A stretch of DNA of 8,484 bases from Bacteroidales bacterium (GCA_003155705.1 PMEC01000108.1:4579-13062), one strand, 5' to 3'; positions 1-6,957 are shown, counted from the stretch's first letter. A program made the numbers and translations. The notes: a model not told the origin generated them from the letters alone.

Positions 1-216
1 GCCTGAAAGACACTTCGTCCAGGAATTCCACCGCAAGGCGGAAGAAAGGACAGCAAAAAGGTAACGCAATAAAATGCGATACCCGAAAGCCATGGGTTGC
101 CGGAACAGATCGTAAGAAATGGTACAGCAGCCGGCCGGAATAACAGTAGCCAGACGCCGATTGCGGCTTCGGTTGCAAAAGGTGAATGGGAACTAATCTA
201 ACGAATAGTTCCCATT
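1..216 (+). ncRNA. Candidate structured RNA, 3' part, class not recognised
   Basis: No convincing gene is seen here: all three forward frames contain stops (positions 4, 62, 70, 141) and no frame gives a recognisable protein. The stretch is GC-rich compared with its neighbours and purine-rich on this strand, and it can form several local hairpins. These are CCGC/GCGG at 31-41; GGTA-a-CGCA against TGCG-a-TACC at 60-83; GCCGG/CCGGC at about 98-136 enclosing ATCGT/ATGGT; and a 7-bp stem closed by a C(UUCG)G tetraloop at 161-178. It ends in a terminator-like repeat. Together this suggests the 3' portion of a structured RNA whose 5' end lies outside the window. It lacks the usual 3' signatures of RNase P RNA and of tmRNA. 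Alternatives are the tail of a protein gene, or a leftward gene starting near position 93. The class is unknown. Confidence 0.35.
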
Positions 217-224
217 ATTGTTTT
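185..224 (+). terminator. Rho-independent terminator-like hairpin
   Basis: A perfect 11-base inverted repeat, AATGGGAACTA (185-195) and TAGTTCCCATT (206-216), surrounds a 10-base loop and is followed by ATTGTTTT. The arms and T-rich tail are those of an intrinsic terminator for a transcript coming from the left. It separates the left-edge element from the decarboxylase gene. Confidence 0.65.
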
Positions 225-283
225 GTACCAGTCTCATCACCCCCTTTTTTAGTTCTTTTCTCTTTATTTATCCCCTTATTGAA

Positions 284-291
284 TATCTTTA
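284..291 (+). promoter_or_regulatory. Possible -7 element before the UbiD-type gene
   Basis: TATCTTTA matches the Bacteroidota -7 consensus TAnnTTTG at all but the last fixed base and lies 20 bases before the ATG at 312. No clear TTTG -33 box is seen at the expected distance; only TTTA-type sequence occurs there. The tract 241-300 is otherwise T/C-rich with no gene. This is a weak call from consensus alone. Confidence 0.25.
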
Positions 292-311
292 CATCGTCTA
301 CTCAATAACTT

Positions 312-2207
312 ATGACCTATACCGGCTTGAACGATTTTATATGGGACCTGGAGAAAAATGGAGAACTTCAGAGAATTAAAACATTTGTTAACCCTGTACT
401 CGAAATATCTGAAATAACTGACAGGGTTTCCAAGGCTGGTGGGAAAGCACTATTATTTGAAAATACAGGAACTAAATTCCCGGTTCTTATTAATACCTTT
501 GGCTCCTCGAAACGAATGTCTTTGGCTTTAGGCCAAAAAGATCTCCAGACAACAGGTAAAGAAATTGAAAAAGTATTCGCTTCATTATCAGGTATATCAG
601 GTAGTTTTATAAATAAAATTATAAAACTGCCGGATCTGATTAAACTTTCAGGTTCTTTTCCTCAGAAATCCTCATTCAAAGGGAAATGCCAGCAGGTTAT
701 TCATAACGATCCAGATCTCGGAATTTTGCCGGTACTTAAATGCTGGCCTTATGATGCCAACAGATTTATCACACTTCCAATGGTTCATACAATACATCCT
801 GAGACAGCCAGTACTAATGTCGGAATGTACAGGATGCAGATTCTTGATAAAAAGACAACAGGTATGCACTGGCAGTTGCATAAGACCGGAGCAAACCATT
901 TTGAAGCATGGAAAAGAATAGGCAGGAAAATGCCGGTCTCTGTTGCCCTGGGAGGAGACCCGGTCTATACATACGCTGCAACTGCACCCCTTCCTGAAAA
1001 TATTGATGAATATATACTTGCAGGGTTTCTGAGGAAGAAAAAGGTGAAACTTGTAAAATGTATATCCAATGATCTTTTTGTCCCTTCTGATGCAGATATT
1101 ATAATTGAGGGTTATGTCGACCCGTCTGAAGAACTTGTTTGGGAAGGCCCTTTTGGGGATCATACCGGATTCTATTCACTTGCAGATTGGTATCCTCGTT
1201 TCCATGTTACATGCCTGACACATTCCAGGGATGCTGTTTATCCAGCTACAATTGTGGGAGTTCCTCCTCAGGAAGATGCATTTCTGACAATGTCCACCGA
1301 AAAAATATTTCTTACACCTATAAAACTGGCTCTGCTGCCAGAAATAGAAGATATACATATGCCAGATGCAGGTGTAGCACACAATCTTGTTATCATAAAA
1401 ATAAAGAAAAGTTATTCCGGACAGGGGATGAAAGTGATTAATTCACTTCTTGGCGCAGGACAAATGATGTTCACAAAATTTATTATCGTTGTTGATGGAG
1501 ATGTTGATATTAGAGACTATCGCAATCTGGCTGTAAAAACATTTACTAATACTGATTTTTTAAAAGATCTTGTTTTCAGCCATGGACCTCTTGATGTACT
1601 TGACCATTCTTCTGACACGTTTGCTTTTGGTGGAAAACTTGGAATTGATGCCACTTCAAAAACAACCGAAGAAAAACAAGAATCAGCTTCTTCCGTATTG
1701 ACAAATTATAATGTTCCTGATAATATTTTTGAACTTCTTAAATCGTCAAAACTCATTCTCAACTACAACTCTGGTTTGCTGAATGATAATATTCCTTTGC
1801 TTATTCTATCAGTTAACAACTTTGCTGATTGTGAAATTGTCAATAAACTTAAGAGTAAGCTGCGTGGTGCTTCCTGGATCGACAGTCTTAGAATGATACT
1901 GGTTGTTGATCATACAATTGATGTAAATGACTGTTTTACAGTTGCATGGCAGGTCCTTGGTAACACAGATCCCATCAGGGATCATTATTTTGTTTCTGAT
2001 TCTACTATACTTATTGATGCCACAATTAAGGCATTCCGCCCGGGAGGTTTTAAAAGAAAATGGCCGGATGTAGTTTGTTCTGATGATGAAACAATCTTGA
2101 AAGTGGATCAGAAGTGGGAATTGCTCGGGATAGGAGATTTCATTTCATCACCTTCGTTAAAAACAAAACATATGATACATAACGCCAATGAAGAAGTAAA
2201 GAGATGA
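312..2207 (+). CDS. ubiD: UbiD-family prenylated-FMN-dependent decarboxylase, probably menaquinone biosynthesis
   Basis: UbiD enzymes remove the ring carboxyl group of a polyprenylated aromatic acid using prenylated FMN made by UbiX. In Bacteroidota without ubiquinone the likely product feeds menaquinone. Family signatures are clear. N169 and R174 lie in 'TNVGMYRMQ', the metal/cofactor region. 'TTGMHWQLHKTGANHF' (about 182-197) follows, then 'IIIEGYVDPSEE' (E266), then 'WEGPFGDHTGFYS' with E278 and D283 at the catalytic acid positions. 'VGVPPQEDAF' comes next. The 631 residues exceed the roughly 490 of the E. coli enzyme because of a longer C-terminal part, as in other Bacteroidota homologues. 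ATG 312 is fixed by an in-frame TAA at 306-308; no Shine-Dalgarno is seen. No ubiX lies in the window. The family is certain; the exact quinone substrate is inferred. Confidence 0.93.
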   Translation: MTYTGLNDFIWDLEKNGELQRIKTFVNPVLEISEITDRVSKAGGKALLFENTGTKFPVLINTFGSSKRMSLALGQKDLQTTGKEIEKVFASLSGISGSFINKIIKLPDLIKLSGSFPQKSSFKGKCQQVIHNDPDLGILPVLKCWPYDANRFITLPMVHTIHPETASTNVGMYRMQILDKKTTGMHWQLHKTGANHFEAWKRIGRKMPVSVALGGDPVYTYAATAPLPENIDEYILAGFLRKKKVKLVKCISNDLFVPSDADIIIEGYVDPSEELVWEGPFGDHTGFYSLADWYPRFHVTCLTHSRDAVYPATIVGVPPQEDAFLTMSTEKIFLTPIKLALLPEIEDIHMPDAGVAHNLVIIKIKKSYSGQGMKVINSLLGAGQMMFTKFIIVVDGDVDIRDYRNLAVKTFTNTDFLKDLVFSHGPLDVLDHSSDTFAFGGKLGIDATSKTTEEKQESASSVLTNYNVPDNIFELLKSSKLILNYNSGLLNDNIPLLILSVNNFADCEIVNKLKSKLRGASWIDSLRMILVVDHTIDVNDCFTVAWQVLGNTDPIRDHYFVSDSTILIDATIKAFRPGGFKRKWPDVVCSDDETILKVDQKWELLGIGDFISSPSLKTKHMIHNANEEVKR

Positions 2208-2239
2208 TTAATTGGATTTCAAGTTATGCTTATTTATTA

Positions 2240-2260
2240 TAATTGATTGGCAATCAATTA
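2240..2260. repeat. Short AT-rich palindrome between decarboxylase and phosphatase genes
   Basis: TAATTGATT and AATCAATTA form a perfect 9-base inverted repeat around GGC, in the 73-base gap after the decarboxylase stop. It could be a weak terminator or a binding site for a dimeric regulator. It has no proper T-tract (AATTTAAC follows), so its function is open. Confidence 0.3.
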
Positions 2261-2280
2261 ATTAAATTTAACAATTTAAG

Positions 2281-3321
2281 ATGTTCATTTTGCTGATTAT
2301 AATTGATCTTTTATTAATAGTGTCAGAAGTTATTTCCCGGTTGGTTATTGCAGTATCTTTTGTAACTATTTCGGATTTTACCACATCATTACATCTATTA
2401 TTCTATTCAGTCCTTATTATCTCAGTTGTTTATTTTGTTGTCAGATCACAAACCAGGCAGCTGATCAGTATAAAGAAACTTCTCAGGGAAAAGGAACGCA
2501 CGCTTCTTAATATTGAAAATCAGAAAGCAGAGCTTGAATCTAAAAACAAAAGCATTACAGACAGTTTAACTTATGCTCAGAGAATTCAGGAGGCTCTTCT
2601 TCCGTCTGAAGATTATTTCAGGAGATATTTTAAGGAATCTTTCATTTTTTATAAACCCAAAGATATTATTAGTGGTGATTTTTTCTGGATAGGAGAGAAC
2701 GAGGAAAGCGTTTTTATTGCAGCGGCTGATTGTACAGGTCATGGAGTACCGGGGGCTCTGATGTCGATGATCGGACATGAACTTCTCGATAAGATTATAA
2801 ATGTTGATAAGGTAAAGCGACCCGACAGAGTTCTTGAAATAATGAACAAATCACTTGAAAAGACTTTCAACAGAGAAAAAAATATAGGAACCATTATACA
2901 CGACGGGATGGATATAGGTATTTGTGTAGTTGACCGTGGGAAAAGAAAAATTCAATTTGCGGGAGCCTTTTTTCCTCTTTATATCATCCGCGATAACAGA
3001 TTGATTGAGTTTAAAGGCGACAAGCTCATTCTTGGAGAGACTCCCGAAGGAGTTTCTTTTACTAATAATGAAATTGCCCTGATGGATGATGATATGGTGT
3101 ATCTTTTTTCGGATGGATATGTTGATCAGTTTGGCGGTTCAGCAAACAAAAAGTTTATGTACAGAAGGTTCAGGTATCTTTTAATGACAATATACCGCTT
3201 CCCTGTAGAAGATCAAAAATCAGTTCTTGAAGAAAACATAAAAGCCTGGATGGGTGACACATCACAGGTTGATGATATTCTTGTAATGGGGTTTAAGCCA
3301 GTTCCGTCGGGCAGAATCTAA
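2281..3321 (+). CDS. Membrane-anchored SpoIIE-type (PP2C) serine/threonine phosphatase
   Basis: Predicted Mn/Mg-dependent phosphatase that removes phosphate from Ser/Thr on partner proteins, typically anti-sigma-factor antagonists or other signalling proteins. Residues about 3-28 and 36-54 are hydrophobic membrane segments. Residues about 56-95 are charged, coiled-coil-like linker, followed by 'YAQRIQEALLP', common in Bacteroidota SpoIIE proteins. The catalytic domain runs from about 120 to 337. Metal-binding acids are visible in SGDFFW (D133), AADCTGHG (D150), DGMDIG (D211), SDGYVDQFGG (D278) and VDDILVMG (D331/D332), so it should be active. Unlike many relatives it has no tetratricopeptide, GAF or Y_Y_Y sensory domain; at 346 residues it is a minimal form. 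ATG 2281 is the first start after an in-frame stop (TAA about 2263). It converges on the hybrid kinase gene with overlapping stops. The partner protein is unknown. Confidence 0.9.
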   Translation: MFILLIIIDLLLIVSEVISRLVIAVSFVTISDFTTSLHLLFYSVLIISVVYFVVRSQTRQLISIKKLLREKERTLLNIENQKAELESKNKSITDSLTYAQRIQEALLPSEDYFRRYFKESFIFYKPKDIISGDFFWIGENEESVFIAAADCTGHGVPGALMSMIGHELLDKIINVDKVKRPDRVLEIMNKSLEKTFNREKNIGTIIHDGMDIGICVVDRGKRKIQFAGAFFPLYIIRDNRLIEFKGDKLILGETPEGVSFTNNEIALMDDDMVYLFSDGYVDQFGGSANKKFMYRRFRYLLMTIYRFPVEDQKSVLEENIKAWMGDTSQVDDILVMGFKPVPSGRI

Positions 3322-4640
3322 ATAAATCTCTTTATGATTTCTACCAGAGCAGATGGCTGAAAGGGTTTACTTATATAATCGTCGAATCCGGCAGAAATAC
3401 ATCTTTCTTTATCACCCAGCATTGCATTTGCCGTAATTGCAATTAGCGGAATATGTACATTGGTACTGGCTTCAAGTGCTCTTATTTTTTCCGCAGCAAG
3501 AAGTCCGCTCATCACAGGCATCTGAATATCCATCAATATCAGGTCGTAATTTGATGTACCGAATTTATCCAGCGCCTCTCTTCCGTTTGTGGCTGTGTCA
3601 ATGATTCCAACCATAGGTTTAAGCGTAAGAAGTGTGATCTTCTGGTTAACAATATTATCTTCAACAAGAAGTAATTTCAAATCCTTAAGTTCCTTGTGTG
3701 TTAACTCTTTTTGCCTGAGCTCTCCAATTTTCTGAGAAGCAATCTGTATCTTCGATTCCGGCATAGCATTGTAAAATGGAATTACCACATCCAGGACTGT
3801 AAAATTATTGCCGAATTCCTGGTGGAAATAGCCTCTGCTGTATGCGATCAGCTTGGAGGCAAGGTTCCCGGCAAGACCTTTTTCATCTATCAATACAACA
3901 TTCCAGTCAGTCTGTATCCTGCAATTGACAAAAGTCTCATTGTTTGTTTCCTTGGCTTTTTTAAGATTAATTGTTACTTTGGTTATTCTGCTATAGTTCT
4001 GACTCTCAATTGTGCTAAAGATATCCAGAAGTATCTGTTTAAGAATTATCGGATCGCCGATCATTTCATAATGACCAAACTCCTTGTTATTAAGTATAAA
4101 GTCAATTTTAGAAGTATCCTTAAGATTGAAAAGGTCAATAGTATTCTGTATAGTGGAAACAATATTGAATCTGATACTCTTTCTGTCTTCATAGCTTATG
4201 TTTCCGGCCGACTTCATTGTTAATTCATTAACAGTAGTAACCATATTGTTTGTTGAAGCAATGAAAGTTTCAAGCAGCTCTTTTTGTTTCTTCTGAAGCC
4301 CGGAACCCATCAACAGGTCGCCAATTATAACAAGATTATTAAGCGGCTCCCTGATTCTGTGAGAAAAATTGGTAATTACATCGTCTTTCTTCTCGCTGGA
4401 ATCGGATGCATCAACAAAAGATTCTCTCACCTCTTTAATCAGTCCTAATGCTGTTCTGACGGCAATCACACCTAGTGAAGTGGCAACAATAACTACGCAT
4501 CCTGATATTAATCTTAGATTGAATGATAAAAGTATTATTGCTACGATTAAGCTGATTAAAGCAAAAAGAGAGACCTGCTCAACTTTTTTCCGGTCTTTAT
4601 CGAAGATAGACATTGGAAGGTCAGATTTATTTTTTACCAT
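3318..4640 (-). CDS. Membrane hybrid histidine kinase/receiver protein with degenerate ATP-binding domain
   Basis: Residues about 23-40 and 45-63 are membrane helices. A dimerisation/H-box region follows with 'NFSHRIREPLNNL' (H94). A shortened domain at about 155-290 sits where the HATPase belongs. A complete receiver domain occupies about 321-440, with E327-D328, phosphoacceptor D371 in 'LMDIQMPVMSG', T403 and K425 in 'SKPF'. The kinase part departs from the family. The acidic residue after the H-box His is Arg. The N-box region reads 'GDPIILKQILLDIFST', with Asp where Asn is expected. No DxGxG G1 box is seen, and the G2 region is only 'GLAGNLAS'. It may therefore bind no ATP and act as a phosphorelay or scaffold protein. 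No sensory domain is seen outside the membrane helices. There is no CAT (reverse-strand ATG) upstream of 4640 in frame before a stop. A start at M10 (4613) is possible. Confidence 0.88.
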   Translation of the reverse strand: MVKNKSDLPMSIFDKDRKKVEQVSLFALISLIVAIILLSFNLRLISGCVVIVATSLGVIAVRTALGLIKEVRESFVDASDSSEKKDDVITNFSHRIREPLNNLVIIGDLLMGSGLQKKQKELLETFIASTNNMVTTVNELTMKSAGNISYEDRKSIRFNIVSTIQNTIDLFNLKDTSKIDFILNNKEFGHYEMIGDPIILKQILLDIFSTIESQNYSRITKVTINLKKAKETNNETFVNCRIQTDWNVVLIDEKGLAGNLASKLIAYSRGYFHQEFGNNFTVLDVVIPFYNAMPESKIQIASQKIGELRQKELTHKELKDLKLLLVEDNIVNQKITLLTLKPMVGIIDTATNGREALDKFGTSNYDLILMDIQMPVMSGLLAAEKIRALEASTNVHIPLIAITANAMLGDKERCISAGFDDYISKPFQPSALVEIIKRFI

Positions 4641-4811
4641 GGTGTTTTCTTCTGTTATATTAATCAGAACCCGATTATTTGATAGTTCCGTAAAATTAAA
4701 ATAAAATTATTATAAACATACGGTTCCTGGTTTAATCATACTTTGAAGTAAATGGTTAATTTTGCCAAGGTGGAACGATTTTTGTCCGAGGATTAGAAGA
4801 AGGACCGAATT
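4641..4811. promoter_or_regulatory. Divergent intergenic region between hybrid kinase and exported-protein genes
   Basis: This 171-base AT-rich gap must hold promoters for both directions. On the + strand TAATTTTG (4757-4764) is a perfect match to the Bacteroidota -7 consensus TAnnTTTG. It would place a transcript start about 40 bases before ATG 4812, but the nearest TTTG (4742-4745) is too close to be its -33 box. On the - strand TAATTTTA (4698-4691) is a one-mismatch -7 candidate for the kinase. AGAAGGA (4797-4803), 8 bases before ATG 4812, resembles a Shine-Dalgarno, unusual for this window. Confidence 0.35.
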
Positions 4812-5546
4812 ATGAAAAAAACATTTCATTTTATAGTTGTTGCTTGTATTCTAATGACAGCAGCTTCATTCTTCAGAGTTTCTGGTCAGGATCAATCCGG
4901 ACGCATAAAATATACACCCGATTTTAAATTTAAAGATGGGATATATCTGAATTTTGACCAGGTAAAATCAAATAGTCCGATTGCAAAAGCAAAATTGCTT
5001 ACATCGGCTGATTATAATGACAGGGATTTCTTTAAAAAAGTATTTGAATCGGGCAAGATCTATTTTTATGATGAAATGGGTGTAAGACAAGAGGTCGATA
5101 AGAGTAATATCTGGGGTTTTGCCCGCAATGGTGTTCTTTATATTCTCGTACAGGACAATTTTAACCGGATAACATTTGTCGGAAACATCTGTCATTTTGT
5201 TGCAGATGTAACAACCTATGATACAAGATATAATAACTATTCACCTTATGGATATTATGATCCATATTCATCTTACGGATATGGAAGTTACTCTCCTTAT
5301 GGTTCATATTATTCACCTTACAGTCAACAGAGCATCCCACGTAATGAACTGAAACAATATGTGATTGAATTTGAGACAGGTAAGGTTATGGAGTTTACAG
5401 TTGAGAACGTTGAAATACTTCTTATGAAAGACTCAACAATTTATGATGAATTTGTTAAGCTATCCAGGGGAAAGAAAAAAGAACTTATGTTCGTCTACAT
5501 CAGAAAATTCAATGAAAAAAACCCTGTATTTTTACCTGTTAATTAA
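4812..5546 (+). CDS. Exported protein of unknown function with Tyr-rich segment
   Basis: I do not recognise a family. The N-terminus is a typical signal peptide: MKK, a hydrophobic core (about 7-21), then 'RVSGQ' with likely cleavage around residue 26. No lipobox Cys is present at the cleavage point, so it is probably periplasmic or surface-exposed rather than a lipoprotein. The mature part contains a mixed strand-like region (about 30-133), then a low-complexity segment (136-170) built almost only from Tyr, Ser, Gly, Pro, Asn and Asp, in loosely repeated 'YSPYG' and 'PYSSYG' units. A second folded-looking region (about 176-244) follows. It is the first gene of a same-strand cluster, 10 bases before the next start, so co-transcription is likely. 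An envelope role is inferred only from the signal peptide and neighbours. Confidence 0.75.
   Translation: MKKTFHFIVVACILMTAASFFRVSGQDQSGRIKYTPDFKFKDGIYLNFDQVKSNSPIAKAKLLTSADYNDRDFFKKVFESGKIYFYDEMGVRQEVDKSNIWGFARNGVLYILVQDNFNRITFVGNICHFVADVTTYDTRYNNYSPYGYYDPYSSYGYGSYSPYGSYYSPYSQQSIPRNELKQYVIEFETGKVMEFTVENVEILLMKDSTIYDEFVKLSRGKKKELMFVYIRKFNEKNPVFLPVN
5217..5321 (+). repeat. Degenerate repeat encoding Tyr/Ser/Gly/Pro-rich segment
   Basis: This stretch codes for residues 136-170 of the exported protein. Units such as TATTCACCTTATGG, TACTCTCCTTATGG and TATTCACCTTAC recur with differing third-codon bases. The pattern is therefore kept at the amino-acid level and is not a fresh, slippage-prone tandem array. 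At protein level the repeated unit is roughly Y-S-P-Y-G. Confidence 0.6.
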
Positions 5547-5556
5547 CCTGCTGAAT

Positions 5557-6405
5557 ATGAAGAAAGTACTAATATCCACTGTCGTTTTCTTACTCTCACT
5601 TGCAATAAAAGGTCAGGCTCCTTTTCCTGATAAGGATGAGATTAAACAATTCATGGCTTCAAAAACATGTGTGGTTCTGGAAAATGATCCCTTTTCTTCT
5701 TTTAACTCATATATTAAGGAGGCAATGAAAAATTACTGGAATATAACCCCTTATGAATTCATTGAAGCGAAGGAATTCAATGTCAGGCGGCCTAATCCCG
5801 CATATTCTTTCGTTGTCCTCACTGAGACAAACTTTGATAAAGACAAATCCGGATCTGTCTTTAACTTTATTAACCTGTTGCAGGGGAAAAGGGTCAATAA
5901 ATTAAGTGAAAACCCTGAGATCTGCGCCATTCCACTTTCATTTGCAGGAGAGGATGATCTTGGGTATGGTTATAAATTGGGGCCAATTCTATCGTTCATG
6001 CAGAAGCATGCTAAGCTGATTTCAGAAGATCCTTCATTAACTGGCCGAAAATACCTCAAGTATTATAATAAGTTTGTTCCGGAAGTTAACAAGAAAACAA
6101 TTCTGGTAAAGAAGGAAGACTTATCACCATCCATTTCTACAATTGAAAAAATCAAAGCTCTATATCCATATGATATTAAAATAGTTTCTGAAGATGAAAT
6201 TGTTGAAGCCATCAAGAAAAAAGCGCCAAATACCCTCATACTTCATAAGGTTGGCCCGGTCGGGCACCGGAAAACAGGATATTGTTTCAAGATGCTTATC
6301 GGTACTGATGATGCTAATATGTACTATTATGATCAGCATATGATTGATGAAAAGAATCCGAACGGGTTATTGGAGTCAGATTTGAAACGTCTTGCCAGAT
6401 TCTGA
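5557..6405 (+). CDS. Exported protein of unknown function
   Basis: I do not recognise a family. ATG 5557 is chosen because it gives a clean signal peptide: MKK, hydrophobic core about 4-16, then 'IKGQ|AP' with likely cleavage near residue 20. It also starts 10 bases after the upstream stop. The frame is open further upstream (ATG 5443, ATG 5512), but those starts overlap the preceding gene and put non-signal sequence first. The 282-residue product has no membrane segment after the signal. It contains Lys-rich, mixed alpha/beta-looking sequence, including 'YLKYYNKFVPEVNKKTILVKKEDL' near 166-189 and a C-terminal Tyr-rich strand 'MYYYDQHMID' (255-264). No catalytic motif was found. Both this and the previous protein end their signal peptides in GQ. 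A function in the periplasm or outer envelope is inferred from export only. Confidence 0.78.
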   Translation: MKKVLISTVVFLLSLAIKGQAPFPDKDEIKQFMASKTCVVLENDPFSSFNSYIKEAMKNYWNITPYEFIEAKEFNVRRPNPAYSFVVLTETNFDKDKSGSVFNFINLLQGKRVNKLSENPEICAIPLSFAGEDDLGYGYKLGPILSFMQKHAKLISEDPSLTGRKYLKYYNKFVPEVNKKTILVKKEDLSPSISTIEKIKALYPYDIKIVSEDEIVEAIKKKAPNTLILHKVGPVGHRKTGYCFKMLIGTDDANMYYYDQHMIDEKNPNGLLESDLKRLARF

Positions 6406-6456
6406 TTATGCAGCATTGCATTATTTATCCAGTCTTTTAATAAAAACCGGAATGTC

Positions 6457-6813
6457 ATGAAAGAGATCAGAGTATTATCGGAAACCGAAAGAAACTGGGC
6501 AATGTTTTGTCATCTGACTGCTTTTGCAGGTTTCCTTTTCCCATTCGGAGGGGTAATTGGTCCCTTAATCTGTTGGTTATCAAGAAAAGACGAATCAACC
6601 TGGGTAAATGAAAACGGAAAAGCTTCCATGAATTTCCAGCTTTCCATGCTTCTCTATCTTGTTCTGGTTCTGCCTTTATGTTTCATTATTATTGGTATAC
6701 CAATAGTATTTGTCATAGTAACTCTGAAAATTGTTTGTATAATAATTGCAAGTGTTAAAGCTTCTAAGGGTGAGGAATTCAGATACCCTTTGGCTATACC
6801 TTTTATACAATAA
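6457..6813 (+). CDS. Small DUF4870-type membrane protein
   Basis: The 118-residue product has a short cytosolic N-terminus with 'SETERNWAMFCHL', then three hydrophobic stretches (about 15-40, 62-80 and 82-100). The first two are joined by a polar loop 'WVNENGKASMNFQLS', and the protein ends in 'EEFRYPLAIPFIQ'. The N-terminal W/H, the 'NGKxxxNFQ' loop and the C-terminal 'YPLxIPFI' are the recognisable features of DUF4870 (Tic20-like) inner-membrane proteins, whose biochemical role is not established. It lies 51 bases after the second exported-protein gene with no terminator between them. A strong hairpin follows it, so it is probably the last gene of that transcript. The family is fairly certain; the function is unknown. 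Confidence 0.85.
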   Translation: MKEIRVLSETERNWAMFCHLTAFAGFLFPFGGVIGPLICWLSRKDESTWVNENGKASMNFQLSMLLYLVLVLPLCFIIIGIPIVFVIVTLKIVCIIIASVKASKGEEFRYPLAIPFIQ

Positions 6814-6834
6814 GATTTGCAGTTATTAAGAAAT

Positions 6835-6868
6835 AGGATAGGCGTAGTCTCTGACTATGCCTATCTTT
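6835..6868 (+). terminator. Rho-independent terminator after the DUF4870 gene
   Basis: GATAGGCGTAGT (6837-6848) pairs with ACTATGCCTATC (6854-6865) over 12 bases with a single G-U pair. The stem can extend by two more base pairs outwards, and the loop is CTCTG. TTTATAATTT follows. It lies 24 bases after the stop codon and closes the 4812-6813 cluster. The symmetrical stem could also act on the other strand, but there the flanking T-run is weak. Confidence 0.75.
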
Positions 6869-6957
6869 ATAATTTGAAATAGTAGTTGTTTCTATTGACC
6901 TAAAGCCGCGATAGTCTACTTTTATTATTAAAATTTTTTTAGTTCGAAAAAAGATCG

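Noticed and set aside
1..93. Leftward gene starting at position 93 (MAFGYRILLRY...)
   Set aside because: All three reverse frames are open here because the + strand is purine-rich, so openness is not informative, and no family is recognised.
1..216. RNase P RNA, tmRNA, cobalamin or c-di-GMP riboswitch at the left edge
   Set aside because: The RNase P 3' signature (ACAGAA...CCGGCTTA) and the tmRNA T-arm/CCA end are missing. Short resemblances to cobalamin (GCCAGA) and c-di-GMP (CGAAAGCCATGGG, GCAGCCGG) riboswitches do not extend to their conserved cores, and no controlled gene follows before the terminator.
672..1163. 163-codon reverse-strand frame inside the UbiD-type gene
   Set aside because: It is fully antisense to a recognisable conserved enzyme and Cys-rich nonsense in composition; a shadow frame.
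3711..4223. 170-codon forward frame opposite the hybrid kinase
   Set aside because: It is antisense to the kinase coding region and has no recognisable family or start context.
4742..4764. TTTG (4742) plus TAATTTTG (4757) as a full Bacteroidota promoter
   Set aside because: The two boxes are only 11 bases apart, where about 19-22 are expected; only the -7 element is kept as tentative.
5443..5556. Extended N-terminus for the second exported protein (ATG 5443 or 5512)
   Set aside because: It overlaps the previous gene; ATG 5557 gives a standard signal peptide and a 10-base gap.
6406..6456. ATGCA-GCAT-TGCAT hairpin as a terminator between the second exported gene and the DUF4870 gene
   Set aside because: The 5-bp stem is too short and has no T-tract directly after it; the strong terminator lies after the DUF4870 gene.
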